DNA from: Ammoniphilus sp. YIM 78166
GTDB lineage: Bacteria; Bacillota; Bacilli; Aneurinibacillales; RAOX-1
Assembly: GCF_004522215.1 (NCBI RefSeq)
Contig: NZ_SDLR01000007.1
Span: 162,502 to 226,501 of the forward strand
Direction: 5' to 3'
Length of the DNA: 64,000 nt
Shown here: in pieces, positions 1-9,322 of the stretch
Layout: every line of letters starts with the position of its first letter
How positions within the stretch are numbered: the stretch's first letter is position 1
The notes under the pieces: generated by a model
What the model saw: only the letters and a program-made list of their open reading frames with translations
Told to the model about the DNA's origin: nothing
Databases searched by the model: none
Made by a program: the position numbers and the translations under genes

Positions 1-8
1 GAGTTTAG

Positions 9-797
9 ATGATTCTAGTTCTTGCCGGCACGAGTGACGCGAGAGAGCTCGCGGTAAAAATCAAAGAGGAAGGCTATTCCTTATTGGCCACAGTGGTAAC
101 TGATAATGCTGCAAAGGCCATCGAAGAGGCCAGCATCCCGGTACGGGTCGGTCGGCTGACCGCTGAGGAGATCACCCAGTTGATTCAGCAGGAAGGGTTC
201 CAAGCCGTCGTCGATGCAAGCCACCCCTACGCGGAGGAAGCTTCCCGGAATGCGATGGCTGGTGCCAAAACGGCGGAAGTCCCTTATCTTCGCTATGAGC
301 GAGAGAACTTAGCCTACCCTTCCCACGAAAAAGTGACGATTGTAGAGGACTATGCTCAAGCAGCGGAAGTGGCGGCGCAAAGACGCGGGAACATTATGTT
401 GACCACGGGCAGCAAGACGCTGAAGGTGTTTACGGAACGCCTCTTGGGTCTTCCGGAAACCACCCTGATCGCCCGGATGCTGCCGAGGCGCGACAATATG
501 GAGAAATGCGAAGAGCTAGGGGTCGAGCAAAAGAATATCATCGCGATGCAAGGTCCTTTCTCCAAGGAATTGAATAAAGCCCTATACGATCAGTATCAAG
601 TCACGCTCATGATTACCAAGGAAAGCGGAAAAGTGGGAGCGGTAGACGAAAAGGTCGAGGCCGCCCTGGAAATGGGGATTGAAACCATTATCATTGCCCG
701 GCCGCAGATTGATTACGGAACGAAATTTTCATCGTTTGATGGCGTGTTAACTCAATTAAAACAAACGTTACAAGGAGGAGTCGCACATGGACTTTAA
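9..797 (+). CDS. cobK: Precorrin-6A/cobalt-precorrin-6A reductase
   Basis: Cytosolic NAD(P)H-dependent reductase of the corrin ring (CobK/CbiJ family, 262 aa, normal length). The N-terminus MILVLAGTSDAREL is the typical dinucleotide-binding start, followed by VDASHPYAEEAS near residue 66-77 and LTTGSKTL near residue 131, all characteristic of the family. It is the first complete gene of a corrin operon whose upstream part lies outside the window; the bases before the ATG contain stop codons (6-8 and 10-12) that could end the previous gene. The 3' end overlaps cbiC by 11 bases, so the two are translationally coupled. Family assignment is firm; the cobalt-bound substrate is inferred from cbiD/cbiG downstream. 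Confidence 0.93.
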   Translation: MILVLAGTSDARELAVKIKEEGYSLLATVVTDNAAKAIEEASIPVRVGRLTAEEITQLIQQEGFQAVVDASHPYAEEASRNAMAGAKTAEVPYLRYERENLAYPSHEKVTIVEDYAQAAEVAAQRRGNIMLTTGSKTLKVFTERLLGLPETTLIARMLPRRDNMEKCEELGVEQKNIIAMQGPFSKELNKALYDQYQVTLMITKESGKVGAVDEKVEAALEMGIETIIIARPQIDYGTKFSSFDGVLTQLKQTLQGGVAHGL

Positions 798-1437
798 GAC
801 GGAATTTAAGCCGGTCACGGTACAACCGCAAGAAATCGAGGATTTGAGCTTTAGTATCATTACCGAAGAATTAGGAGAACACCCGTTTACGGAGGAGCAA
901 TATCCTGTGGTTCAACGCGTCATTCACGCCTCGGCTGACTTTGATCTGGGACGCAGCTTGGTGTTCCACCCTCGGGCCGTGCAAGCTGGAATCGAAGCGA
1001 TTCGCAGTGGAAAATTGGTGGTGGCTGACGTCCAGATGGTACAGGTAGGGATCAGCAAGCAACGCATTGAGAAATACGGCGGAGAAGTGAAGGTGTACAT
1101 CTCTGATCGCGATGTCATGGAAGAAGCCAAGCGCTTAAACACCACGCGTGCGATTGTCTCCATCCGAAAAGCCATTAAGGAAGCGGAAGGCGGCATTTTT
1201 GCCATCGGAAACGCTCCGACGGCGCTGCTTGAGCTGATTCGTTTGGTAAAGGAAGGGGTTGCTAAGCCTGGCTTGATTATCGGGATGCCGGTAGGTTTCG
1301 TATCGGCTGCGGAATCCAAAGAAGAGCTGGCAAAGCTCGATGTTCCTTTCATTACTAACTTAGGCCGTAAGGGCGGAAGCCCAGTGACGGTTGCGGCCCT
1401 GAATGCGATCTCCCTTCTCGCTGACCGTGCGGAGTAA
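787..1437 (+). CDS. cbiC: Cobalt-precorrin-8 methylmutase
   Basis: Moves the C11 methyl group to C12, giving cobyrinate (CobH/CbiC family, 216 aa). The family histidine is in RVIHASADFDLG (His47), which corresponds to the catalytic His of CobH. The start at 787 has AAGGAGG about 8 bases upstream and overlaps the end of cobK. The GNAPTALLEL and GMPVGFV segments near residues 138 and 160 are family hallmarks. It is followed after 3 bases by cbiD. Nothing unusual is seen. Confidence 0.93.
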   Translation: MDFKTEFKPVTVQPQEIEDLSFSIITEELGEHPFTEEQYPVVQRVIHASADFDLGRSLVFHPRAVQAGIEAIRSGKLVVADVQMVQVGISKQRIEKYGGEVKVYISDRDVMEEAKRLNTTRAIVSIRKAIKEAEGGIFAIGNAPTALLELIRLVKEGVAKPGLIIGMPVGFVSAAESKEELAKLDVPFITNLGRKGGSPVTVAALNAISLLADRAE

Positions 1438-1440
1438 GAC

Positions 1441-2538
1441 ATGGAAGAAAAGGATTCGAAGCCTCTAAGACACGGCTATACGACAGGAGCCTGTGCGACC
1501 GCTGCAGCGAAAGCTGCCTTGACGGCTTTAATCAAGCAAGAAACCCAAAGCCAAGCCAGCATTCTTTTACCTATTGGAAAAGAAGTCACCTTCACGATGG
1601 AAATGAGTGAGTATGGGGAAGACGCCGCGGTCGCGGGAACGGTCAAAGACGGCGGAGATGACCCAGATGCTACGCATGGAGCGCTTATCTTAGCAGAAGT
1701 CCGATGGAAGGATGAACCTGGGATTGAGCTGGACGGAGGTATCGGGGTAGGGAGGGTGACCAAGCCGGGTTTGCCTGTTCCTGTAGGAGAAGCCGCGATC
1801 AATCCGGTTCCTCGCCAGATGATCATGGAAACGATCCGTGAGGTTTTAGAGCAATATGGATATGCTCATCGGGGAGTGAAGGTCGTCATTTCTGTCCCAC
1901 AAGGGGAAGAGATGGCGAAAAAAACGCTGAATGCCCGCCTAGGGATCCTAGGAGGAATCTCCATTCTTGGCACCCGGGGAATCGTGGTTCCTTTCTCCAC
2001 CTCTGCTTATAAAGCGAGTATTGTTCAAGCGATTAATGTCGCGATGACCAACGGTTGCGACCACTTGGTGCTCTCCACGGGAGGAAGAAGCGAAAAATAT
2101 GCCATGGAGCTTTATCCGGAGCTCCCAGAAGAGGCATTTATCGAGATGGGAGACTTTGTCGGCTTTTCCCTTCTCCAATGCAAAAGAAAGAATGCAAGGA
2201 AAATTACGCTGGTAGGGATGATGGGCAAATTTTCTAAAGTGGCTCAAGGAGTCATGATGGTGCATTCCAAGAGCGCACCTGTGGATTTCGGGTTTTTGGC
2301 TCAAGTGGCTAGGGAGTCGGGGGTACCTGAAGATTTAGTCGATGACATCCTAGGAGCGAATACGGCTTCCCAAGTAGGAGACCTCATGAAAGAAAAAGGC
2401 TACAACTCCTTTTTCCAGAAGCTGAGTGAATATTGTTGCCGCAAGGGGTTGCAGGAGGTCAAGGGCGGAGTAGAAATAGAAACGATTCTTACCACGCTGA
2501 AGGGTGAGCTGTTAGGAAGGATGACGATAGATGGATAA
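1441..2538 (+). CDS. cbiD: Cobalt-precorrin-5B C1-methyltransferase
   Basis: SAM-dependent C1 methylation step that is diagnostic of the oxygen-independent (cobalt-early) B12 route; 365 aa, full length for CbiD. The N-terminal motif GYTTGACA (residues 12-19) is the family signature. Later LSTGGRSEKYAM and GMMGKFSKVAQG fit the family. It begins 3 bases after the cbiC stop, and its end overlaps the start of cbiET by 8 bases. The presence of cbiD with cbiG rules out the aerobic CobG/CobF pathway here. Confidence 0.94.
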   Translation: MEEKDSKPLRHGYTTGACATAAAKAALTALIKQETQSQASILLPIGKEVTFTMEMSEYGEDAAVAGTVKDGGDDPDATHGALILAEVRWKDEPGIELDGGIGVGRVTKPGLPVPVGEAAINPVPRQMIMETIREVLEQYGYAHRGVKVVISVPQGEEMAKKTLNARLGILGGISILGTRGIVVPFSTSAYKASIVQAINVAMTNGCDHLVLSTGGRSEKYAMELYPELPEEAFIEMGDFVGFSLLQCKRKNARKITLVGMMGKFSKVAQGVMMVHSKSAPVDFGFLAQVARESGVPEDLVDDILGANTASQVGDLMKEKGYNSFFQKLSEYCCRKGLQEVKGGVEIETILTTLKGELLGRMTIDG

Positions 2539-3748
2539 CAACCATATCAAAATTATAGGCATCGGAGATAACGGGACAGAAAGTCTGCTTCCTCAGTATC
2601 TGAACTGGATCTTGGAATGCGAAGTACTTATTGGGGGAGAACGTCACCTCGAATTTTTCCCCGATTATCAAGGCGAAAAAGTGGTGATCAAGGGTGGTTT
2701 GTCTTCTCTCGTGGAGAGACTCCAGACGGATTCTCGTTCGACCGTTGTTCTCGCTTCAGGAGATCCTTTGTTTTATGGAATTGGCGGCTATCTCGCCAAG
2801 AAATGCAAGGTGGAAATCTATCCTCATGCAAGCTCGATCCAGCTTGCTTTTGCTAGAATGGGAGATTCCTGGCAGGATGCCTATATTACGAGTGTTCATG
2901 GAAGAAGCATAAAAGGGCTCGCTCAACGAATCGATGGGAAAGAAAAGGTAGCCTTGCTGACGGATAAAGACAACAGCCCGAGTGAAATTGCCAAATACCT
3001 TCTTTCCTTTGGCATGACGGAGTATGAAGCTTTTGTTGGAGAAAATCTAGGAAGCTCGGCAGAAAAGACCGGCTGGTACTCCCTCGAAGACATGCTGGAC
3101 CAGCCTTTCGCGGAATTGAATGTGGTGGTTTTAAAAAGGAAAGGCCCATCCCCGGTTTGGCCACTAGGAATCTCAGATGAAGAGTTTGCCCAGCGCAAGC
3201 CGGACAAAGGCTTAATTACGAAAAAAGAGGTACGTGTTCTCAGTATTGCGCAATTAAGCCTGAAGCCAGACAGTGTCATGTGGGATATCGGAACGTGTAC
3301 AGGCTCCGTGGCCATCGAGGCAGCGAAGATCGCGCGAGAGGGAGCGGTGTACGCCATCGAGAAAAACGAAGGGGATTTGGAAAATTGCAAAGCGAACATG
3401 CAGAAGTTTCGTGCGGATTTGACTGTGCTGCTTGGGAAGGCCCCCGAAGGACTGGACCAATTTCCCGATCCGGACGCCGTTTTTCTAGGTGGTACAGGCG
3501 GAGAGATGGGCGAGCTGCTTCATATCTGCTGTACCCGCTTGAAGCCCGACGGACGTATCGTGCTGAATGCGGCGACGATTGAGAATTTGTATGAAGCGAT
3601 GCAGGCCTTTAGCCGAGAAGGGTTTTCCACGGATGTGATCCTGGCTCAAGTCTCCCGCAGCAAACCCATTCTGAATATGACCCGTTTCGAGGGACTCAAT
3701 CCGATCTATATCATCACGGCTAAGCGCTTAGAGGAGGACAAGAAATGA
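2531..3748 (+). CDS. cbiET: Fused cobalt-precorrin-7 C5-methyltransferase / precorrin-6B C15-methyltransferase (decarboxylating)
   Basis: Bifunctional CobL-like fusion of 405 aa. Residues 1 to about 205 are a tetrapyrrole methylase domain (CbiE: IIGIGDNG at the start, ASGDPLFYG around 75-83). Residues from about 225 to the end are a class I SAM methyltransferase (CbiT) with WDIGTCTGS at 251-259. It adds methyl groups at C5 and C15 and decarboxylates the C12 acetate. The ATG overlaps the cbiD end; a GGAAGGATGA-like site precedes it. Its TGA shares four bases (ATGA) with cbiL. In enterobacteria these are two genes, and the fusion is common in Bacillales and actinobacteria. Confidence 0.93.
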   Translation: MDNNHIKIIGIGDNGTESLLPQYLNWILECEVLIGGERHLEFFPDYQGEKVVIKGGLSSLVERLQTDSRSTVVLASGDPLFYGIGGYLAKKCKVEIYPHASSIQLAFARMGDSWQDAYITSVHGRSIKGLAQRIDGKEKVALLTDKDNSPSEIAKYLLSFGMTEYEAFVGENLGSSAEKTGWYSLEDMLDQPFAELNVVVLKRKGPSPVWPLGISDEEFAQRKPDKGLITKKEVRVLSIAQLSLKPDSVMWDIGTCTGSVAIEAAKIAREGAVYAIEKNEGDLENCKANMQKFRADLTVLLGKAPEGLDQFPDPDAVFLGGTGGEMGELLHICCTRLKPDGRIVLNAATIENLYEAMQAFSREGFSTDVILAQVSRSKPILNMTRFEGLNPIYIITAKRLEEDKK

Positions 3749-4455
3749 GCAAGTTAGGAACGTTATATGGGGTTGGCGTAGGGCCTGGAGATCCCGAGCT
3801 GATTACCGTAAAAGCTTTTCGCATTTTAAAAGAATCACCGGTGATTGCTTACCCGAAAAAAAGAATGGGAAGCAAAAGCTATGCCCACCGCATTATGGAA
3901 ATGTACGTGAACCAAGACGAGAAAGAGATGCTGGGGTTAGTTTTTCCGATGACGAAGGATCAGGAGATCTTGGAGCGGGAATGGACCAAAACGGTGGCGA
4001 TTGTCTGGGAGTACTTGGAGCAAGGGCATGATGTGGCGTTTGTCACCGAGGGAGATCCGATGTTTTATAGCACCTTTATCCATATGATGAGGCTCATGAA
4101 GGAGCTGCATCCAGAAGTGGAAGTAAAGTCGGTGCCGGGTATTTCTTCTTTCCTAGGGGCCGCCTCCCAATTGGGCTTGCCGCTGGCTGACGGGGACGAA
4201 CGGATCGGAATCATTCCAGCCACCGATGATGTAGAATCCATGCGCAAAGCTATCGAAGAGCATGATTGTGTGATCTTCATTAAAGTGGCGAAAGTGCTAG
4301 ATACGATTTTGATGATTTTAAGAGATTTGGACTTGACGGATAAGGCATCTGTCGTAACCAAGGTCACTTCCCCAGAGGAAATGATCTGGAGAGATGTGCG
4401 CGAATTAGAGCGAGCAGAGCTCGAATATCTTACATTAATGGTGGTGAGAAAATAA
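3745..4455 (+). CDS. cbiL: Cobalt-precorrin-2 C20-methyltransferase
   Basis: Tetrapyrrole methylase of 236 aa that methylates C20 of (cobalt-)precorrin-2 (CobI/CbiL). It carries GVGPGDPEL (residues 11-19) and TEGDPMFYS near residue 93, the two SAM-binding loops of the class III methyltransferase fold. GAGGACAAGAA precedes the ATG. The start overlaps the cbiET stop by four bases and the end shares one base with cbiF, so it lies inside the coupled operon. The CbiL assignment rests on the LYGVGVGPGDPELITVKA start and the YPKKRMGSKSYA segment typical of C20 enzymes. Confidence 0.9.
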   Translation: MSKLGTLYGVGVGPGDPELITVKAFRILKESPVIAYPKKRMGSKSYAHRIMEMYVNQDEKEMLGLVFPMTKDQEILEREWTKTVAIVWEYLEQGHDVAFVTEGDPMFYSTFIHMMRLMKELHPEVEVKSVPGISSFLGAASQLGLPLADGDERIGIIPATDDVESMRKAIEEHDCVIFIKVAKVLDTILMILRDLDLTDKASVVTKVTSPEEMIWRDVRELERAELEYLTLMVVRK

Positions 4456-5234
4456 TGAAATTATATATTGTTGGCGCAGGACCTGGGGACCCCGATTTGA
4501 TTACAGTTAAGGGCTTGAAGCTCCTACAGGAAGCGGATGTCGTCATGTATACCGACTCGCTTGTGAATGATGAATTGGTGGCCAAGGCAAAAGTGGGAGC
4601 GGAGATCTTAAAAAGCTCAGGGATGGCTTTGGAAGAAATGGTAGACATCATCGTGGATCGGCTGCAGCAAGGGAAAAAGGTCATCCGTCTCCACACGGGC
4701 GATCCCTCGGTTTATGGCGCGACCATGGAGCAGGTGGCGTTGTTAAAGAAAAAAGGAGTAGGCTACGAAGTCATACCAGGAGTCAGCTCCGTGTTTGCTT
4801 CCGCGGCGGCTGTGGGAGCGGAATTAACGATTCCAGATCTTACTCAGACCTTGATCTTAACCCGTGCTGAAGGAAGAACGCCGGTACCGGAGCGGGAAAA
4901 GCTGCAAGACCTTGCCTCCCATCATTGTACCATTGCCTTATTTTTAAGTGCGACTCTGACGAAGAAGGTGGTCAAAGAATTGGTGGCAGCGGGCTGGAGC
5001 GAAGATACGCCGGTGGCCGTGGTACAGCGAGCGACTTGGCCGGATCAGTTGATCGTAAGAACGACGCTCAAGAACCTAGATGATGACATGCGTGCCAATG
5101 GCATTCGCTCCCATGCGATGATTCTGGCGGGATGGGCATTGGATCCAGATATCTATGAGAAAGAAGAGTACCGTTCCAAACTGTATGATAAAGAATTTAC
5201 TCATGGTTTCCGCAGGGGTGTGACCAATCCATGA
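4455..5234 (+). CDS. cbiF: Cobalt-precorrin-4 C11-methyltransferase
   Basis: CobM/CbiF family tetrapyrrole methylase, 259 aa. VGAGPGDPDLITVKG (residues 6-20) and HTGDPSVYGA (80-89) are the SAM-binding loops; YTDSLV near residue 32 and LTRAEGRTPVP near 135 are diagnostic of the C11 enzyme. The reaction adds a methyl at C11 before CbiG opens the lactone. Its ATG shares a base with the cbiL stop, and its TGA overlaps the cbiG start. Confidence 0.93.
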   Translation: MKLYIVGAGPGDPDLITVKGLKLLQEADVVMYTDSLVNDELVAKAKVGAEILKSSGMALEEMVDIIVDRLQQGKKVIRLHTGDPSVYGATMEQVALLKKKGVGYEVIPGVSSVFASAAAVGAELTIPDLTQTLILTRAEGRTPVPEREKLQDLASHHCTIALFLSATLTKKVVKELVAAGWSEDTPVAVVQRATWPDQLIVRTTLKNLDDDMRANGIRSHAMILAGWALDPDIYEKEEYRSKLYDKEFTHGFRRGVTNP

Positions 5235-6355
5235 TCGAGCTCAAAGAAGGCGAAATCCCTCAGATTGCCAAGAAGGGCGATTATGCGATCATTGCCATCA
5301 CGAAGCATGGGGTGGAACTGGCGCGAGGTCTTCACCAGAAGTTTTCCCATGCGGATCTTTATTACATGAGCAAGTTTGAGCGGGGAGATGAAGCATCCCG
5401 ACACATCCAGCTATTCAGCGGAAGTGTGCGCTTGCTTTTCCCTGCGCTCTGGCCCGCCTATAAGGGTCTAATTATTATCATTTCCTTAGGTGCTGTAATT
5501 CGAATGATTGCCCCGCTGCTGCAGGATAAGAAAACGGATCCAGGCATCGTGGTCATCGATGATAAAGGAGAAAATGTCATCAGCGTATTATCGGGTCACT
5601 TAGGGGGAGCTAACGAGCTGGCGCGTGAAGTGGCGGCCGCGATGGGGGCTAGACCGATCATTACGACCGCTTCCGATGTGCAAAAGACGATACCCGTAGA
5701 TCTGTTCGGAAGACGCTTTGGCTGGGAATGGGATTCAGCGGACAAGCTGACGCCTGTGAGTGCTTCGGTCGTCAATGAAGAACATGTGGCCATCGTACAG
5801 GAATCGGGAGAAAAAGACTGGTGGATGCATGATACCGCCATGCCGGAGAATTTGAAGGTCTATGCCACGATACAGGAAGCAAGAGAGGCGGAGCCGCAAG
5901 CCGCCTTGGTTGTTTCTCATCGACTTTTAAGACCCGAGGAGCAAGCTATCCTGGAAAACGGGGTTCTTTACCGACCTAAGGTTGTGGTGCTTGGCATGGG
6001 CTGCAATCGTGGAACATCGGCTGAGGAAATTGAAGCGGTGATTAAAGAAACCTTGGATGAGCTGCAAGTTTCCATTCGTAGCGTACGAGCTATTTGTTCG
6101 ATCGACTTAAAGAAAGATGAAGAAGGGCTGCTGGCTGTCACTCAAAAGTATGGCTGGGAATTTGCAACCTATGCTCCAGACGAACTCAATAGCGTCCCTA
6201 TCGAGGATCCATCGGAAACGGTCTTTAAATATACAGGCGCCTATGGGGTAAGTGAACCGGCGGCGAAGCTCTATAGCCGGAACGATCAATTGTTGATGAA
6301 CAAAAAGAAGTCAGGTAATGTGACGATTTCCGTTGGGATCATGTCGTTTACCTAG
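5231..6355 (+). CDS. cbiG: Cobalt-precorrin-5A hydrolase
   Basis: Opens the delta-lactone ring and releases acetaldehyde in the anaerobic route; 374 aa. The N-terminal/central domains show LGAVIRMIAPLL and LSGHLGGANELA (about residues 85-135), and the C-terminal domain starts at VVLGMGCNRGTS near residue 253, the standard CbiG arrangement. The start overlaps cbiF by four bases. The end overlaps an upstream alternative start of cbiA, but the likely cbiA start lies beyond the stop. Confidence 0.92.
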   Translation: MIELKEGEIPQIAKKGDYAIIAITKHGVELARGLHQKFSHADLYYMSKFERGDEASRHIQLFSGSVRLLFPALWPAYKGLIIIISLGAVIRMIAPLLQDKKTDPGIVVIDDKGENVISVLSGHLGGANELAREVAAAMGARPIITTASDVQKTIPVDLFGRRFGWEWDSADKLTPVSASVVNEEHVAIVQESGEKDWWMHDTAMPENLKVYATIQEAREAEPQAALVVSHRLLRPEEQAILENGVLYRPKVVVLGMGCNRGTSAEEIEAVIKETLDELQVSIRSVRAICSIDLKKDEEGLLAVTQKYGWEFATYAPDELNSVPIEDPSETVFKYTGAYGVSEPAAKLYSRNDQLLMNKKKSGNVTISVGIMSFT

Positions 6356-6371
6356 GCGGGGGGAAATCAAG

Positions 6372-7748
6372 TTGGCACAAAAAAGAATCGTGTTGGCAGG
6401 AACGGGGAGCGGTGCGGGAAAAACCACCTTAACCATAGGCCTCATGGCTGCTTTACAACGTAAAGGATATCAGGTCCAAGGCTTCAAATGCGGTCCAGAC
6501 TATATCGATCCCACCTACCATACGGCTGTGACCGGAAGGGCATCGAGAAACCTGGATAGCTGGATGCTCCCTCACGAGACGCTAAAAGAAATCTTCCAAA
6601 GAGGCAGCGAGGGAGCGGACATTTCCATTATTGAAGGCGTAATGGGATTTTACGATGGGAAAGAAGCGACCAGCAACAAAGGAAGTACGGCCGAGATTAG
6701 CATGCTGACAGAAAGTCCAGTGATTCTGGTGGTAAACTGCCAGAGTATGGCGCGGAGTGTCGCAGCCGTGGTGAAAGGATTTCAATGCTTATCCGAGGAG
6801 ACTCGCATTGCCGGCGTGATTGCGAATAAAGTCGGAAGCGAAGGACACTTTCGCATCGTGAAGGCAGCCATTGAACAGGAGTGCGGGATTCCGGTATTAG
6901 GCTACCTCAAACGAGAAGAAGAGGTGGAAATTCCGGAACGTCATCTTGGACTTGTTCCTTCTATTGAAAGAGGGGAGCTCAATCCCTTGTTTCAACGTTT
7001 GGCCGATCTCGTCTCGGCCACGATTGATTTAGACGAAGTCATGAAGATCGCCTCCCAGGCTCCTCTTTTGCAAGCTGAGTCCTGCCTATTTGAGCAGAGA
7101 GAGGATGAACCGCGTGTAACCATTGCGGTTGCAAAGGACCCAGCTTTCCATTTTTATTATCCAGAGAATTTGGAACTGCTACAGGCCTACGGAGCCAAGT
7201 GCGTGTACTTTTCCCCTTTAGCAGGGGAGAGCGTGCCGGAAGAGGCGGATGGCTTATACATCGGTGGAGGCTTTCCTGAGGAGTTTGCAGCGGAGCTGGC
7301 TTCCAATAAGGAAGTGCTGGATTCCTTCCGCACGACCATTCAAAAAGGAGTTCCTACACTAGCAGAGTGCGGAGGATTTATGTTCCTTACGGAAGAACTC
7401 GTAACCACATCAGGGGCATGCTATCCTATGGTGGGGATCATTCCTGGAAAAGTCACGATGCAAAAGCGTTTATCCGCTCTTGGCTACAGGGAGATTACAG
7501 GCGTGGAAGGTAACTTCTTGCTTGGTCCAGACACCCAGGCGAAGGGACATGAATTTCATTACTCGACGTTCTCGACGGATGGGGAAGTGGAGTTTGCTTA
7601 CGAAACCAAAGGGCTCAGAGGAACGAAGTCGGAGGGAGTGCTTCAGGATAATCTGGTAGCAGGCTATACCCATTTCCATTTTGCGTCCAATCCGCAGATC
7701 GTCAAGAATTGGATTGAGAAGTGCTTGGAGGTAAAAGCTCATGTCTAG
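6372..7748 (+). CDS. cbiA: Cobyrinate a,c-diamide synthase
   Basis: ATP- and glutamine-dependent amidation of the a and c carboxylates (CbiA/CobB family, about 458 aa). I chose the TTG at 6372 because GGCGGGGGGA lies just before it and the protein then starts MAQKRIVLAG with the P-loop GTGSGAGKTT at residues 10-19; an in-frame start at 6333 would add 13 atypical residues. The C-terminal half is a class I glutamine amidotransferase-like domain with LAECGGFMFL carrying the cysteine nucleophile. YIGGGFPEEF is a family motif. The end overlaps cbiP by 8 bases. Confidence 0.92.
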   Translation: MAQKRIVLAGTGSGAGKTTLTIGLMAALQRKGYQVQGFKCGPDYIDPTYHTAVTGRASRNLDSWMLPHETLKEIFQRGSEGADISIIEGVMGFYDGKEATSNKGSTAEISMLTESPVILVVNCQSMARSVAAVVKGFQCLSEETRIAGVIANKVGSEGHFRIVKAAIEQECGIPVLGYLKREEEVEIPERHLGLVPSIERGELNPLFQRLADLVSATIDLDEVMKIASQAPLLQAESCLFEQREDEPRVTIAVAKDPAFHFYYPENLELLQAYGAKCVYFSPLAGESVPEEADGLYIGGGFPEEFAAELASNKEVLDSFRTTIQKGVPTLAECGGFMFLTEELVTTSGACYPMVGIIPGKVTMQKRLSALGYREITGVEGNFLLGPDTQAKGHEFHYSTFSTDGEVEFAYETKGLRGTKSEGVLQDNLVAGYTHFHFASNPQIVKNWIEKCLEVKAHV

Positions 7749-9267
7749 AGCATTATCTCTGATGATTCAAGGAACAAGCTCAGATGCGGGAAAAAGCGTT
7801 CTAGTTACGGCCTTGTGCCGCATCTTTGCTGAAGATGGTTTTCGTACGGCTCCCTTTAAATCGCAGAATATGGCCTTGAATTCCTACATCACTGTAGACG
7901 GAAAAGAGATAGGCAGGGCTCAAGGAGTGCAGGCAGAGGCAGCAGGAATCTTAGCTACAACCGACATGAATCCAATTTTAATTAAACCAACCAGAGAAAA
8001 TGAATCGCAGATTGTCGTTCATGGAGAGCCTTACCAGAATATGAAGGCAAAGGCCTATCGAAGCGAATTTTTTCCAATTGGACTGAAGCTGATCGAGGAA
8101 GCTTATGAACGTCTCGCGAAGAATTATGATAGAATTGTCATTGAGGGGGCAGGAAGTCCTGCGGAAGTCAACTTAAATGATCGGGAAATGGTGAATATGA
8201 GAGTGGCTAGAATGACAGGGGCTCCTGTCATTCTTGTTGCCGATATTGAGCGGGGCGGCGTATTTGCGAGCCTAGTAGGGACGTTGCAGCTCTTAGAGCC
8301 AGAAGATCGCGACCGCGTGATTGGCGTGATTATTAATAAATTCCGAGGAGATTTGTCCCTGCTGCAGCCCGGGTTGGATTGGTTCGAGGAGTACACAGGA
8401 AAACCGGTTCTCGGCGTAGTCCCCTATATTCACAATCTATATATTGATGCAGAGGATTCCTTAATCCTTCAACAGTATCGAGGCAGGCCGCAGCAAAAAA
8501 GAGACCTGGATATAGCCGTTATTCAGTACCCCCGCATTTCCAACTTTACCGATCTGGATCCTTTTTTTGTCGAAGAGGATTGTCAGTTGCGTTTTGTGAC
8601 GAGAGCAGAGGAACTAGGAGAACCCGATCTGATAATCCTGCCGGGCAGTAAGAATACCATTGAAGATCTTCAATATCTAAAACAAGAGGGATTTGATCAG
8701 CGTCTACTGGCACTGCGTGAAACACACCAGAGTGTCATCGTAGGAGTGTGTGGAGGATACCAAATGCTGGGTGCCCTTATCCGTGATCCTTACGAAGTCG
8801 AGTCCCTCTGTGGTGAGATCCCAGGATTACAATTACTTCCGATCGAGACGACCCTAGAAAAGAAAAAAGTGACGACCTTATCCCAAGGTATCGTTAGGTA
8901 TAAAGGCATCAAGATGGAAGTGATCGGGTACGAGATTCACATGGGCCAATCCACTGCTATAGCACCCTTGTCTTCTTTTGTTGAGATGGAGAATCGAGTG
9001 GAAGGCGGCATGAACGACCAACATGATGTAATGGGCACTTATTTTCACGGAATCTTTCATAATGACTCCTTCCGTCACGCCCTGCTCAATGATCTTCGCC
9101 TGAAGAAGGGGCTTGCTCCGTTCAGCCAAAGGGTTTCCTTTAATGAACTTCGCGAAAAAGGATTTGAACAATTAGCCCAACATGTTCGAAAACACTTAAA
9201 GATGGGCCAAATTGAACAGTTAATGAAAAGTTTCCAGTGCCATAACCGTTCAACTAAGGTATTATAA
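7741..9267 (+). CDS. cbiP: Cobyric acid synthase
   Basis: Amidates the b, d, e and g side chains of adenosylcobyrinate diamide (CobQ/CbiP family), 508 aa. The N-terminal dethiobiotin-synthetase-like ATPase domain has GTSSDAGKSVL (11-21). The C-terminal glutamine amidotransferase domain has GVCGGYQMLG with the nucleophilic Cys and a downstream GTYFHGIFHN with the His. GGAGGTAAAAGCTC precedes the ATG. It is the last gene of the overlapping block; a 55-base gap follows before cobA. Confidence 0.94.
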   Translation: MSRALSLMIQGTSSDAGKSVLVTALCRIFAEDGFRTAPFKSQNMALNSYITVDGKEIGRAQGVQAEAAGILATTDMNPILIKPTRENESQIVVHGEPYQNMKAKAYRSEFFPIGLKLIEEAYERLAKNYDRIVIEGAGSPAEVNLNDREMVNMRVARMTGAPVILVADIERGGVFASLVGTLQLLEPEDRDRVIGVIINKFRGDLSLLQPGLDWFEEYTGKPVLGVVPYIHNLYIDAEDSLILQQYRGRPQQKRDLDIAVIQYPRISNFTDLDPFFVEEDCQLRFVTRAEELGEPDLIILPGSKNTIEDLQYLKQEGFDQRLLALRETHQSVIVGVCGGYQMLGALIRDPYEVESLCGEIPGLQLLPIETTLEKKKVTTLSQGIVRYKGIKMEVIGYEIHMGQSTAIAPLSSFVEMENRVEGGMNDQHDVMGTYFHGIFHNDSFRHALLNDLRLKKGLAPFSQRVSFNELREKGFEQLAQHVRKHLKMGQIEQLMKSFQCHNRSTKVL

Positions 9268-9322
9268 ATATAATTATCAGGTAATTTGGGAGATTTATCT
9301 GCCTAGAAGGGAAGCGTAAAAC

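Noticed and set aside
1..8. Cobalamin riboswitch for the corrin operon
   Set aside because: Only eight bases lie upstream of the first gene in the window, so any riboswitch would be outside.
924..1442. Long minus-strand frame inside cbiC
   Set aside because: It is antisense to a conserved gene, Ser/Arg-rich and without a ribosome site. Similar antisense frames inside cbiET, typA, rsmF-like and ilvD genes were dropped for the same reason.
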